From an uncultured Mycoplasmatota bacterium (GTDB taxonomy: Bacteria > Bacillota_I > Bacilli_A > RF39 > UBA660): a stretch of DNA of 64,000 nt. Location: NCBI GenBank assembly GCA_946403755.1, contig CAMJBC010000005.1, forward strand, positions 1 through 64,000, written 5' to 3'. Under the pieces are notes generated by a model, which worked only from the letters and a program-made list of their open reading frames with translations, was not told the DNA's origin and ran no database searches. Shown here in pieces: positions 9,776-19,535 of the stretch; positions within the stretch are counted from its first letter, which is position 1; each line of letters begins with the position of its first letter. The translations under genes and the position numbers were made by a program.

Positions 9776-11137
9776 TTATTCAACTGTTTCCGCTACAGCA
9801 GGTGCTTCTTCTTGAGGAGCCTCATTACCACTTGAATTATTATTTGAACTTTCTTGTTTTGGTGGTTCTTGATCTTCCTCAGGAATTGTATAAATAGCAT
9901 CTACATTATTATCTCCAGATGTTGAAGGTTTGTAATCAGCGGGTTCACTCCATCCTTGGAATTCACAATCTTTTTCTTCAACATTGTCATCTATAGCAGG
10001 ATTATACCAATCAGGAGTACGTCCTTCTACATCACCTAATCTTATTTGTCTATCTCCTACTTCTTCAGTATCATCTGAAACAATTACTCTAGATGTATCT
10101 GTTTGTCCATCTACTGGAACAAAGTATGTAGGAGTTTCAAGTCCAACTTCACTTGGATCACTTGGTAATGTATAATTGTCTACTTCTTCTTGTGTATAAC
10201 CAATCTCTACCATGTTATCTACTCTAACATTTGATGAATATCCCCAATTGTTTGCTTCACTTGGTTCTTCTAATGGTTCCTCAGGTAATTCTTCATCAAT
10301 TACTTCATCAACAACTGGTGGTTCTTCTACATCATCACCATATGTTACTTCCATTTCTTGTTTTGGTGGTTTTACAACTATACTCTTATAAACTACAGTT
10401 GTTGCTCCATAAACAGCAGTTAATGTTAAATCAGAGTTAACATCAATTTTTTGACCTGCTTTATATGCGATTGTACTATTACCATTTTTAGACCATCCTA
10501 AGAAGTTTTCATTACCATTTCCTTCTACAGTATAATCTTCAGTATCTTTTCCTTTTAAATCAACTTTATCTATTTGAGTACCGTCCTTATCTTTGTAAGT
10601 AACACTATACTCTTTTAAACTACATACTAGATATACTTTAGTATCATCTGTTGGTTTAACAGAAAAATCAAATTTTTGTGTATGCTCACTATCAGCATAA
10701 TAAGAACATTTTTCATATCCACTTGGAGTATGTTTTTTAATATTCTTTCCTTCTGCTATATTAGCAGTATAAACTTTTTCTCCATTAAGTATATAAGTTA
10801 TTTGATACTTAGTGGTTGTTGATGATGTTGTAGTTCTAACTACTGTATCTTCAGCAGCATCTTCATCATCATCCTTAGTTATTGGAACAACTACATCATC
10901 AGTTTTATTTTCTTCAACTGTTCCATTATCTTCTTCTTTTTGGCAACCAACTAGAAGACCAATAATAGTTCCAATAATTATTAAAATTGCTACAGCTATT
11001 ACTATAATTAATTTCTTATCTTCATCTTTTTCATTATTATTAGTAGTAACTTCACTAACTTTAACTTCTCTGACTACTGGTTCCTTATGAACACTACGTG
11101 TTTTAGGTCTTCCAGAAGTCTTTTTCTTGTCATTCAT
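9776..11137 (-). CDS. Single-TM surface protein with InlB B-repeat-like modules
   Basis: TM KLIIVIAVAILIIIGTIIGLLVGC; repeats YQITYILNGEKVYTANIAEG... and YSVTYKDKDGTQIDKVDLKG...FLGWSKNG. Confidence 0.7.
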   Translation of the reverse strand: MNDKKKTSGRPKTRSVHKEPVVREVKVSEVTTNNNEKDEDKKLIIVIAVAILIIIGTIIGLLVGCQKEEDNGTVEENKTDDVVVPITKDDDEDAAEDTVVRTTTSSTTTKYQITYILNGEKVYTANIAEGKNIKKHTPSGYEKCSYYADSEHTQKFDFSVKPTDDTKVYLVCSLKEYSVTYKDKDGTQIDKVDLKGKDTEDYTVEGNGNENFLGWSKNGNSTIAYKAGQKIDVNSDLTLTAVYGATTVVYKSIVVKPPKQEMEVTYGDDVEEPPVVDEVIDEELPEEPLEEPSEANNWGYSSNVRVDNMVEIGYTQEEVDNYTLPSDPSEVGLETPTYFVPVDGQTDTSRVIVSDDTEEVGDRQIRLGDVEGRTPDWYNPAIDDNVEEKDCEFQGWSEPADYKPSTSGDNNVDAIYTIPEEDQEPPKQESSNNNSSGNEAPQEEAPAVAETVE

Positions 11138-11181
11138 ATACCCTCCTATTTCATAGATTTCATATCTATCTTCTATAAGTA

Positions 11182-11210
11182 ATTATAGACATTACCAATT
11201 AATAAATCAA
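11182..11210 (-). promoter_or_regulatory. Sigma-70-type promoter for 9776..11137
   Basis: TTGATT-17 nt-TATAAT on the minus strand. Confidence 0.65.
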
Positions 11211-11270
11211 TTTTTTCTGTAAATAAAACGTAAATTTTTATTAAAAATAAAAAGTGCAGTTTCCTACACT

Positions 11271-12983
11271 TTATCTATATTGTTTCTTACTTTCAATTAT
11301 ATTTTGAATACTATTAATTACTTCAGAAGTATTGACATAATTTAAATTATCTTCATCTCTTAATTTAATTTCAACTTTTCCTTCTTTAAAGCTATTTCCT
11401 ATAGTAACTCTAATTGGTATTCCAATTAAATCCATATCAGCAAATTTAACACCTATTGAATCTTTTCTATCATCAATTAATGGTTCTAGACCTACTTCAT
11501 CTAACTTTCTACCTAAATCGAATGCAAATCTATATGATTCTTCATCATTAACATTTGCTATTACAATAGCTACCTTATATGGAGCAATTGCTATAGGCCA
11601 TATTATACCTCTTTCATCATGGTTTTGTTCCACAATAGTACCAATGCAACGATCAATACCTATTCCATAAGAACCCATATGAACGTATCCTATTTGATTA
11701 GTTTCATCTGTATATTTTAATCCATAATCTTGACTATATGAATCACCAATTTTATATATGTGTCCTACTTCTATACCTTTTATTATTTCGCATTTTCCTT
11801 TGCATTTAGGACATATACAGTTTTCATCAAATAGTTTTAAATCTGCATATCTATTAACTCTAAAATCTCTACCTGGAATTACATTTTTATAATGATAATT
11901 CTTTTTATTAGCACCACATATAGCATTCATCATGTATTTAACTTCGGTATCTGCTATTATTTCCATAGTACTATTAATTGGTCCTACATATCCAGCAAAT
12001 GTTCCAATACGTTCTAATTCTTGTTCACTAGGTATTTCTATAAATCTTGTTTTTAATAGTTTTCTTAGTTTTAAAACATTTAATTCGCTTTCTCCTCTAA
12101 GTAAAACCATTTTATATTTATCATCTACTTTAATAATTAAAGATTTTATTACTTTGTTAGGTTCACATTCTAGAAAATCACTAACTTCTTTTATTGTTTT
12201 AACATTTGGTGTTTTTATTAATTCCATTGTTTTTAATTTAACATTATCTATAGAATTATAATTTTTACATACTACATCTTCTCTATTTTGAGTAAAAGAA
12301 CATGTTGTACATTTAACTACTTCATTATCTCCATATTCACTTACTACTTGAAATTCTTCACTAGATAGACCATTCATATCATCTGCACTAGCATTAACTA
12401 CCATAGTATCTATACCAATTCTATTAAATACATGTCTAAATACTTGAAACATTTTATCATAACTAATATCTAGTCCACCATCATTAGCATCAAAACTATA
12501 CGCATCTGCCATATAGAATTCTTTTTTTCTAATTAATCCATATTCCGGATGATATTCATCTCTAAATTTATTACTGATTTGAAATAATGAAAAATGCAAA
12601 TCTTTATAACTTTGTATTTTATTCTTAGCAAGTACAGTAAATAATTCTTCATGTGTTGGGCATAAAGTTAATTCTTTATCATTTTTATCTTTTAAGGTAA
12701 ATGTTTCATTATCAAATATATCTAATCTACTAGAACATTTAAAAATATCACTATTTACTAGTGATGGCATTAATACTTCTTCAGCATTTATTCTTGTCAT
12801 TTCTTCTCTAATAATATCAGAGATATTTTTTACAACTCTAAGTCCAAAAGGTAAATATGTATAAATACCACTATCATTTTTATAAACCATTCCACTTTGA
12901 ATTAATAATTTGGCACCTGGTATTTTTTCATCCTTTGGTACTTCTCTTCTAGTTATAAAAAAGCTATTACCTAAGGCCTTCAT
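11271..12983 (-). CDS. proS: Prolyl-tRNA synthetase, bacterial type with YbaK-like insertion
   Basis: VLMPSLV, LCPTHEE, FRDEYHPEYGLIRKKEFYMADAYSF, YGIGIDRCIGTIVEQNHDERGIIWP; preferred start MKALGNSFF (12983), alternative 12998. Confidence 0.93.
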   Translation of the reverse strand: MKALGNSFFITRREVPKDEKIPGAKLLIQSGMVYKNDSGIYTYLPFGLRVVKNISDIIREEMTRINAEEVLMPSLVNSDIFKCSSRLDIFDNETFTLKDKNDKELTLCPTHEELFTVLAKNKIQSYKDLHFSLFQISNKFRDEYHPEYGLIRKKEFYMADAYSFDANDGGLDISYDKMFQVFRHVFNRIGIDTMVVNASADDMNGLSSEEFQVVSEYGDNEVVKCTTCSFTQNREDVVCKNYNSIDNVKLKTMELIKTPNVKTIKEVSDFLECEPNKVIKSLIIKVDDKYKMVLLRGESELNVLKLRKLLKTRFIEIPSEQELERIGTFAGYVGPINSTMEIIADTEVKYMMNAICGANKKNYHYKNVIPGRDFRVNRYADLKLFDENCICPKCKGKCEIIKGIEVGHIYKIGDSYSQDYGLKYTDETNQIGYVHMGSYGIGIDRCIGTIVEQNHDERGIIWPIAIAPYKVAIVIANVNDEESYRFAFDLGRKLDEVGLEPLIDDRKDSIGVKFADMDLIGIPIRVTIGNSFKEGKVEIKLRDEDNLNYVNTSEVINSIQNIIESKKQYR

Positions 12984-13497
12984 ACAATTTTCCCTCATCT
13001 ACAATATATGCAATTAATTTTCTAGTACTTTCTAGACTATTACGTGGTTTTGTTACAACATCAGTATCATATCTAACACATACTCTATTAAAGTTTAAAC
13101 TTGTTCCAGTAAAAGGATGAACTAATTCAGTTTTATCTAAATTATCACCTGCAATATATCCTTGATCTACTAATGTTCCAATGTATACAATTAAACAATA
13201 TTTTTCACAATTTGAATATTCTCCATCAAAGGTTTTTGCCCCATATTCATAGCATTTTCTACTTTCAGCAGAATCAAAATGCAAAGAACTATCAGTGAAC
13301 TCATTAGGTACACTTGATAAATTATCTTCGGCATAATTAATAGCAGCATTATATATTTTTTGCACTTTTGTATCTACATTACTTTCAATAGAGTCCTTTC
13401 TCATTTGAAGAATGTTAGGAGTTATCATAAGTGAAAGAATTGCAATTATTGCAATAACAGCTATTAATTCAATTAATGTCATACCTTTTTTGTTCAT
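12967..13497 (-). CDS. Type IV pilin-like protein (prepilin)
   Basis: Class III signal MNKKG^MTLIELIAVIAIIAILSLMITPN. Confidence 0.88.
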   Translation of the reverse strand: MNKKGMTLIELIAVIAIIAILSLMITPNILQMRKDSIESNVDTKVQKIYNAAINYAEDNLSSVPNEFTDSSLHFDSAESRKCYEYGAKTFDGEYSNCEKYCLIVYIGTLVDQGYIAGDNLDKTELVHPFTGTSLNFNRVCVRYDTDVVTKPRNSLESTRKLIAYIVDEGKLYEGLR

Positions 13498-13564
13498 AAT
13501 AAAAACCTCTCATTTATTCTACATAAATAGTATAACAAAAAACCAAAATAATAACAATATTTTC

Positions 13565-13593
13565 TTGAAATACTACTACATATATTATATAAT
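13565..13593 (+). promoter_or_regulatory. Sigma-70-type promoter for the GspE/PilB gene
   Basis: TTGAAA-17 nt-TATAAT. Confidence 0.75.
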
Positions 13594-13619
13594 TATTTAT
13601 AGAATAAAGAGGTGCGCGA

Positions 13620-15452
13620 ATGAAGGTTTTTGAATTTGACAAAATACCAATCGTCGAGATTGTTAATGAGATACTATTAGATGGCGTTAAAAAAGGTGCG
13701 AGTGATATCCACTTTGACCCAAGTAAAGAATTTATTACTATTAGAATGCGTGTTGACGGTGTTTTACATGATTACGCCACTGTTCCAATGGAATTTAAGC
13801 GTAATATGATTTCACGTGTTAAGATGATAGCTAGTATGAACATCATGGAAACAAGACTTCCACAAGATGGTGCTATCAAGAGTAAAATTGGCGATAAAAT
13901 GCTAGACCTTCGTGTTTCTTCTCTACCTACAAACTGTGGTGAGAAAGTCGTTCTTCGTATCTTAGATTATTCAAAGAGTTTACAAGGTTTAGAAACTTTA
14001 GGTTTCTCTGAAGAAAACTTAAATAAAATATTTAAAATGGTTGCTGTACCAAATGGTATCGTTCTTGTAACTGGTGCCACTGGTTCTGGTAAATCAACAA
14101 CAGTTTACTCAATCTTACAAAGATTAAATACAAGAGAAGTTAATATTATTACTGTTGAAGACCCAGTCGAAATGGATATTGAAGGATTAAACCAAGTACA
14201 AGCTCAACAAGAAATTGGTTTAGACTTTGCAAATGTTTTAAGAAGTATATTACGTCAAGACCCAGATATAATTATGATTGGTGAGATTCGTGATACTGAG
14301 ACAGCACAAATTGCAGTTAGAGCATCTATCACAGGACACAAAGTTCTTTCTACAATCCACACCAATAGTGCATTAACTACTATTGAACGTTTAATAGATA
14401 TGGGTGTTGAAAGATACTTAATTGGTACTTCTCTATCAGGTATTATTTCACAAAAACTTGCTAGAAAGTTATGTCCTAATTGTAAAGTTGAAAGAGATGC
14501 ATCTGATTATGAAAAGAAATTAGTTCATGATGTATTACATCAAGATATAGAAAAGGTATATGATGCTAATCCAGACGGATGTGATCAATGTACTCGTGGT
14601 TATAAAAACAGAGTTGCTATTGCAGAAGTATTATTCATTAATGATGAGGTTAGAACTGGTATTACTAACTCAGTTGATAAAGAAACAATGAGAAAACTAG
14701 TTTATGGTCATGGTAATACACATACCCTACTTCAAGATGGTTTAGATAAAGTTGTTTTAGGTGAAACATCATTTGATGAAGTATTAAAATTATCAGACTT
14801 AGAAAATGACTTAGCTATTACTAAAGAATTAGAAGAAAATGGAATGAATGATTTCTCTGCTGGTGAACAATTTAGAACAAAACCAAGTAATTTTGATAAA
14901 GGTAATGATAAAAAAGATAATAAAGGAACTGTAACTACTGCCGCAGTTGGTGCTGCTGCAGCTATGGCTACTATGGAAGAAAAAACTGAGGCTCCTAAAC
15001 AAAACGAAGTTAAAACTGAAGCCCCTACTGAAGCTAAAACACAAGCAGTTACTGAAGCTCCAATAGAAACTTTTGAAGTTATAACTGAAGCTCCTACTGA
15101 GGCCAAAGTTGAAACTATTACTGAGGCTCCTAAACAAGCTGAAGCAAATACTGTTCCAGCATTAGATAATCCAACTTACAATAATGGAACTCAAAAATTA
15201 GATATAGTTGGTGCCGAAGAAAAACCAATACTAGATATACCAAAAGCAACTGGAGCAGAAAGTCCTGCTGAAACATTAGTAATGCCAGTAGTACCTAAAC
15301 AAGAAAATCCAGTAGATTCATTATTTGAGGCACCAGTTACTCAAGCAACTGAAAAAATTGAATTGAGTGCTGTTATTCCTCCTAATAATACTGCTGCTGC
15401 AGTTAACTTAAATACTGGAGAAATACCAAAGAACTTAGAAATGTTCCAATAG
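13620..15452 (+). CDS. GspE/PilB-type secretion/pilus assembly ATPase with long low-complexity C-terminal extension
   Basis: Walker A VTGATGSGKSTT, Asp box EDPVE, Walker B PDIIMIGEIRD, His box TGHKVLSTIHTN, CPNC...CDQC zinc motif; about 200 aa of T/E/A/P repeats at the end. Confidence 0.93.
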   Translation: MKVFEFDKIPIVEIVNEILLDGVKKGASDIHFDPSKEFITIRMRVDGVLHDYATVPMEFKRNMISRVKMIASMNIMETRLPQDGAIKSKIGDKMLDLRVSSLPTNCGEKVVLRILDYSKSLQGLETLGFSEENLNKIFKMVAVPNGIVLVTGATGSGKSTTVYSILQRLNTREVNIITVEDPVEMDIEGLNQVQAQQEIGLDFANVLRSILRQDPDIIMIGEIRDTETAQIAVRASITGHKVLSTIHTNSALTTIERLIDMGVERYLIGTSLSGIISQKLARKLCPNCKVERDASDYEKKLVHDVLHQDIEKVYDANPDGCDQCTRGYKNRVAIAEVLFINDEVRTGITNSVDKETMRKLVYGHGNTHTLLQDGLDKVVLGETSFDEVLKLSDLENDLAITKELEENGMNDFSAGEQFRTKPSNFDKGNDKKDNKGTVTTAAVGAAAAMATMEEKTEAPKQNEVKTEAPTEAKTQAVTEAPIETFEVITEAPTEAKVETITEAPKQAEANTVPALDNPTYNNGTQKLDIVGAEEKPILDIPKATGAESPAETLVMPVVPKQENPVDSLFEAPVTQATEKIELSAVIPPNNTAAAVNLNTGEIPKNLEMFQ

Positions 15453-15479
15453 AAACTTCACTTTGAAGTTTCTTTTTTT
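15451..15479 (+). terminator. Terminator of the GspE/PilB gene
   Basis: AGAAACTTCA-CTT-TGAAGTTTCT followed by T-run. Confidence 0.85.
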
Positions 15480-15520
15480 GTTTGCTTATTTACAAACACT
15501 TATTTGTGTGTTATTATATT
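15480..15520 (+). promoter_or_regulatory. Candidate LexA autoregulatory region
   Basis: Overlapping dyads GTTTG-N8-CAAAC and ACAAA-N6-TTTGT immediately upstream of -10 TATATT. Confidence 0.4.
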
Positions 15521-15539
15521 CATATAAGGAAGTGGTTAT

Positions 15540-16157
15540 ATGGAAAAACTTACTGCTAAACAAAGTTCAATTTTAAATGTAATTAAAAAGTTCATTGCAG
15601 AAAAAGGATATGCCCCTACTATTAGAGAATTATGTACTTTATGTAATCTTAGTAGTACTGCAACAATGTTTGTGCATTTAAAAAAACTAACTGAAAAAGG
15701 ATATATTAAACAAACTGCTAGTAAATTTAGAACAATTGAATTAAATGTTGAAAATGAATATATTGTTAAAGATGAAAATGTTGTAGAAGTTCCATTACTT
15801 GGAAAAGTAGCTGCTGGTAATCCTATTGAAGCAATAGAAAATCCAAATGAATTCTTTAATTTACCTAAAGAATTAATACCTAATAATACTGATGTATTTA
15901 CTTTAGTAGTAAATGGTGAAAGTATGATTAATGCAGGTATACTTGATGATGATATTGTTATTGTTAAAAAACAAAAAGATGCTAATAATGGTGATATAGT
16001 TGTTGCCATGACTGATGAAAATGAAGTAACATTAAAAAGATTTTATAAAGAAAAAGATCATATCAGATTACAACCTGAAAATGATCATTTAGAACCAATT
16101 ATATTAAGTAATGTAACTGTTTTAGGAAAAGCAATTGGTTTATATAGAAAGATATAA
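15540..16157 (+). CDS. lexA: LexA repressor
   Basis: N-terminal wHTH (GYAPTIRELCTLCNLSSTATMFVHLKKL), cleavage site VAAGNP, NGESMINAGILDDD and GDIVVAMTDENEVTLKRF catalytic regions. Confidence 0.93.
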   Translation: MEKLTAKQSSILNVIKKFIAEKGYAPTIRELCTLCNLSSTATMFVHLKKLTEKGYIKQTASKFRTIELNVENEYIVKDENVVEVPLLGKVAAGNPIEAIENPNEFFNLPKELIPNNTDVFTLVVNGESMINAGILDDDIVIVKKQKDANNGDIVVAMTDENEVTLKRFYKEKDHIRLQPENDHLEPIILSNVTVLGKAIGLYRKI

Positions 16158-16186
16158 AAAGGACTCTTAAAGAGTCCTTTTTCTTG
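16158..16186. terminator. Terminator between lexA and 16167..16658
   Basis: AAAAAGGACTCttaaAGAGTCCTTTTT. Confidence 0.75.
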
Positions 16187-16658
16187 AGAAAGCTTCTTGA
16201 TCTCCATATTGATAAAATTCAATATATGGTTTAAATGCTTGACCATATTTTTTTAATATTGCTTCTATCTCTTCTGGAGTAAATCTTAAATACATATTTA
16301 AAGTTTTCATTCTTTCAAAATTATCTGATTCTATAACCATAGATACTAATTCTTCTCTTGGAATTAGTCTTTTTATTCTCATTCTGTCAGTAGCATATAA
16401 ACCAGTTATTTCATAAAATCTATTTTCAAAATAATCATCACCTGAAACAATATTTCCTAATGCTTCAACTTCTGTCAAATCAAAATTGCTTTTATCTCCT
16501 GCAAACAATAGAGTTGTTTCTGGATGTTCACAAAAACAAAATCCATTACTTTTATAATCTAATTCACCATCTAAATTATATACTTTTCCTATTTCATATT
16601 TAAATCCATATTGGTTAATTAGACCTTTATCCAAAACCTTGTATCCTTTCATATCCAC
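16167..16658 (-). CDS. Hypothetical protein, DUF7666-like
   Basis: GYKVLDKGL...FKYEIGKVYNL...GFCFCEHPETTLLF...EVEALGNI pattern recalled from that family. Confidence 0.5.
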   Translation of the reverse strand: MDMKGYKVLDKGLINQYGFKYEIGKVYNLDGELDYKSNGFCFCEHPETTLLFAGDKSNFDLTEVEALGNIVSGDDYFENRFYEITGLYATDRMRIKRLIPREELVSMVIESDNFERMKTLNMYLRFTPEEIEAILKKYGQAFKPYIEFYQYGDQEAFSRKRTL

Positions 16659-17801
16659 CTACTTTGTTAATACTAAATATAACATAAATAAGAACATACT
16701 TATAAATACAATTGCTCCATTTATTTGATCAACTTTTCTATTTTTATCTCCTATTCCTATCCACATTGATATTAATATTCCACCAATCAATCCACCAATA
16801 TGAGCATATACGTCAATTCCTGGCATCAAAAATCCTAAAACTAAGTTAACCATAATTACTGGTACTACTTGACTTCTAAGTAATCCTTGTAATGTTGCTC
16901 TATAATAATATGTAAAGTATGCAACACTACCAAATAAAGCAAATATAGCTCCACTAGCACCAATACCATATGAATATTCGTCCATGAATACACATGAGAA
17001 AATACTACCCATTAAACCACCGAGAATATATATAAATAAATATTTAGCTTTACCATAATATCTTTCTACTTGTGGTCCCATTACATAAAGTGCATACATA
17101 TTAAATATTAAATGATATATGTTTGCATGTAAGAACATAGCAGTAAATAATCTATAGTATTCACCTTCTCTAATACGCATAAAGTTATTAGCAAGTCCAT
17201 ATACTATTTCTCCACTTTGATCATATAAATATGTATATAGATATATCATTATATTTATTACTATTAATGCATAAGTAATAACTGGTTTTTTCTTACTAAA
17301 TATTCTAGCTAGTTTTCTTTCATTTTTAATTGTTTTATCATTCATATCATTAGTTAATTTAAAGAATTCTGTAGTATCCATTTTTTCATTTAAAATAGCT
17401 TTTTTAACTCTTGGAAAAAATACACCTACTACTTTATTTCTTTTAAAATCACTTATTTTATTAACTCTAATAGTTTCTATACCAGCTTCTCCAGCTTCAT
17501 TAAAGCTAACACCTTCTCCAGCATCTAATATTAAATTTAATAAATTTATATTTAATGATAAAGTACTCTTTTTAATACTTTTCATAATAGTTTTTGCTTT
17601 AAATGTATCTGATCTTAATTGTTCATTATTATGAATATAATTTGTATTAATTCTAATTAATTGCAAATCATTTTCCATATTCTCTAGCCATATTTCATTT
17701 TCAAGTCCATTTATAATTACAGGTTTATAATCTTCTTCTGTAATAAAATAATGTAATATTTTTAAAATAATGTCATCTTTTTTATCTATTTTTATGTTCA
17801 T
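16659..17801 (-). CDS. Rhomboid-family intramembrane serine protease
   Basis: YRLFTAMFLHANIYHLIFNM, GIGASGAIFALFG (GxSG), YAHIGGLIGG. Confidence 0.92.
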   Translation of the reverse strand: MNIKIDKKDDIILKILHYFITEEDYKPVIINGLENEIWLENMENDLQLIRINTNYIHNNEQLRSDTFKAKTIMKSIKKSTLSLNINLLNLILDAGEGVSFNEAGEAGIETIRVNKISDFKRNKVVGVFFPRVKKAILNEKMDTTEFFKLTNDMNDKTIKNERKLARIFSKKKPVITYALIVINIMIYLYTYLYDQSGEIVYGLANNFMRIREGEYYRLFTAMFLHANIYHLIFNMYALYVMGPQVERYYGKAKYLFIYILGGLMGSIFSCVFMDEYSYGIGASGAIFALFGSVAYFTYYYRATLQGLLRSQVVPVIMVNLVLGFLMPGIDVYAHIGGLIGGILISMWIGIGDKNRKVDQINGAIVFISMFLFMLYLVLTK

Positions 17802-17853
17802 TATTTCATCCCTTTCATATAGTATTTTACTATTAAAACTGTTATTTGTAAAA

Positions 17854-18753
17854 TTATAAATTCTTATAATAATCTAATATTTCATTAAACTCTTTTTCAG
17901 GTTCAACACTAAATTCCATAAATTCTTTAGTAATAGGATGATTAAATCCTAAATAAGCTGCATGTAGCATTTGACCATAATCATTATAACATTTTCTATT
18001 TGAATAAACTGGATCATTTACCACAGGATGTCCTATATATTCCATATGTACTCTAATTTGATGAGTCCTTCCAGTCTCTAATATTAATTCTAAAAGTGTT
18101 GTATTTTTAAATCTATCAATTACAGTAAAATTAGTTACTGCTTTTTTAGAATTAAAATCAGTTACACACATCTTTTTTCTATCTAGTTTATCTCTTCCTA
18201 TTGGAGCATCTATTTTACCTTTATTATTATCTATTATGCCATGTACTAGAGCAATATATTTTCTTTTAATTCTTTTATTTTTAAAATCATCACTTAATAT
18301 TGTATGAGCTTTATTTGTCTTAGCTATTAATAATACTCCACTAGTATCTTTATCTATTCTATGAACAATACCACATCTTTCACTACCACCTTCATCAGAT
18401 AATTCATCTGTATGGTACATAAGAGCATTAACTAAAGTTCCACTATGATTTCCATTACCAGGATGAACAACCATACCACTCTTTTTATTAACAACAATTA
18501 TATCATCATCTTCATATAATATTTCTATATCAATATCTTCTGCTTTGACAGTAGTATCAACAGTTAAATCTTCTATAGTTATCCTATCTGATTCTTTAAT
18601 TAAATATCCACCCTTAACTATTTTATTATTAACTAATATTTTTCCACTTTTAATATTTTTAAGGATAAAGTTTCTACTTTCATCTAACTTAGTAGTTAAA
18701 TAAGTATCTAATCTTTGTAATTCTTCATCTTTACTTATGATTATTTCTTTCAT
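17854..18753 (-). CDS. rluD: RluD-family pseudouridine synthase
   Basis: S4 domain plus GIVHRIDKDTSGVLLIAKT and TGRTHQIRVHMEYIGHPVVND. Confidence 0.93.
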   Translation of the reverse strand: MKEIIISKDEELQRLDTYLTTKLDESRNFILKNIKSGKILVNNKIVKGGYLIKESDRITIEDLTVDTTVKAEDIDIEILYEDDDIIVVNKKSGMVVHPGNGNHSGTLVNALMYHTDELSDEGGSERCGIVHRIDKDTSGVLLIAKTNKAHTILSDDFKNKRIKRKYIALVHGIIDNNKGKIDAPIGRDKLDRKKMCVTDFNSKKAVTNFTVIDRFKNTTLLELILETGRTHQIRVHMEYIGHPVVNDPVYSNRKCYNDYGQMLHAAYLGFNHPITKEFMEFSVEPEKEFNEILDYYKNL

Positions 18754-19207
18754 GTTTTGCCTCCTTAAAAATACTATATATGAATATTATTACACCAAAT
18801 GTAATATATATATCTGCTACATTAAATATAGCCATTTCACGACCAAATAATGTAAATGATATAAAATCAACTACATATCCTCTAAATACTCTATCTATTA
18901 AATTACCTAAAGCACCACATAATATTAATAAATATGAAAAGAAATATAATTTATTATTACATTTAATTAATTCATATATTAAATAAACTATTAATGCTAT
19001 TGTTATAATTATTAGAATATATATATTATTATTTAATAATCCAAAAGCAGCACCACTATTTTTAATATATATAAATTTTAAAAAATTATTTATTAATGTA
19101 ATACCTTCATTAACATTAAAAAAATGAATAATTAAAAACTTTGTTAAAAAATCTAACAATATTAATATTAAACTAAATATAATAATTTTTATTCCTTTTT
19201 TATTCAT
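18731..19207 (-). CDS. lspA: Signal peptidase II
   Basis: FIYIKNSGAAFGLL, GALGNLIDRVFRGYVVDF, FNVADIYITFG. Confidence 0.95.
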   Translation of the reverse strand: MNKKGIKIIIFSLILILLDFLTKFLIIHFFNVNEGITLINNFLKFIYIKNSGAAFGLLNNNIYILIIITIALIVYLIYELIKCNNKLYFFSYLLILCGALGNLIDRVFRGYVVDFISFTLFGREMAIFNVADIYITFGVIIFIYSIFKEAKHERNNHK

Positions 19208-19270
19208 ATATTATATTTTATCATATATCAAATAAAAAATCTTTTCATTTTATTGAAAAGATTTTATTTA

Positions 19271-19516
19271 TTATTCTTCTATTTTAATATTCTTAGCTAA
19301 TATTTGAAGTAAATCAGGATCTGTAACTACATTAACCAAGAATTTTCCATCTTCATCAATTCTTTCAAAAAACAAGAAATTATTTGTAAAATCTTCTTCA
19401 TCTCCTGTAACTTCAACAGTTAAATAATATGTTTTACCACGAAATGTTGCTTGTCTTATTACAAAATAATTCTTACCATTTTTTAATTCTAAAATTTGAT
19501 TTGATAAATTTTCCAT
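19271..19516 (-). CDS. Small hypothetical protein
   Basis: 81-aa ORF with RBS (AGGAGGAAAAAAG) in a co-directional cluster. Confidence 0.6.
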   Translation of the reverse strand: MENLSNQILELKNGKNYFVIRQATFRGKTYYLTVEVTGDEEDFTNNFLFFERIDEDGKFLVNVVTDPDLLQILAKNIKIEE

Positions 19517-19535
19517 TCTTTTTTCCTCCTAAAAA

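Noticed and set aside
14732-15137. - strand ORFs antisense to the PilB/GspE tail
   Set aside because: Mirror of the TEAP repeat; low complexity, no start context.
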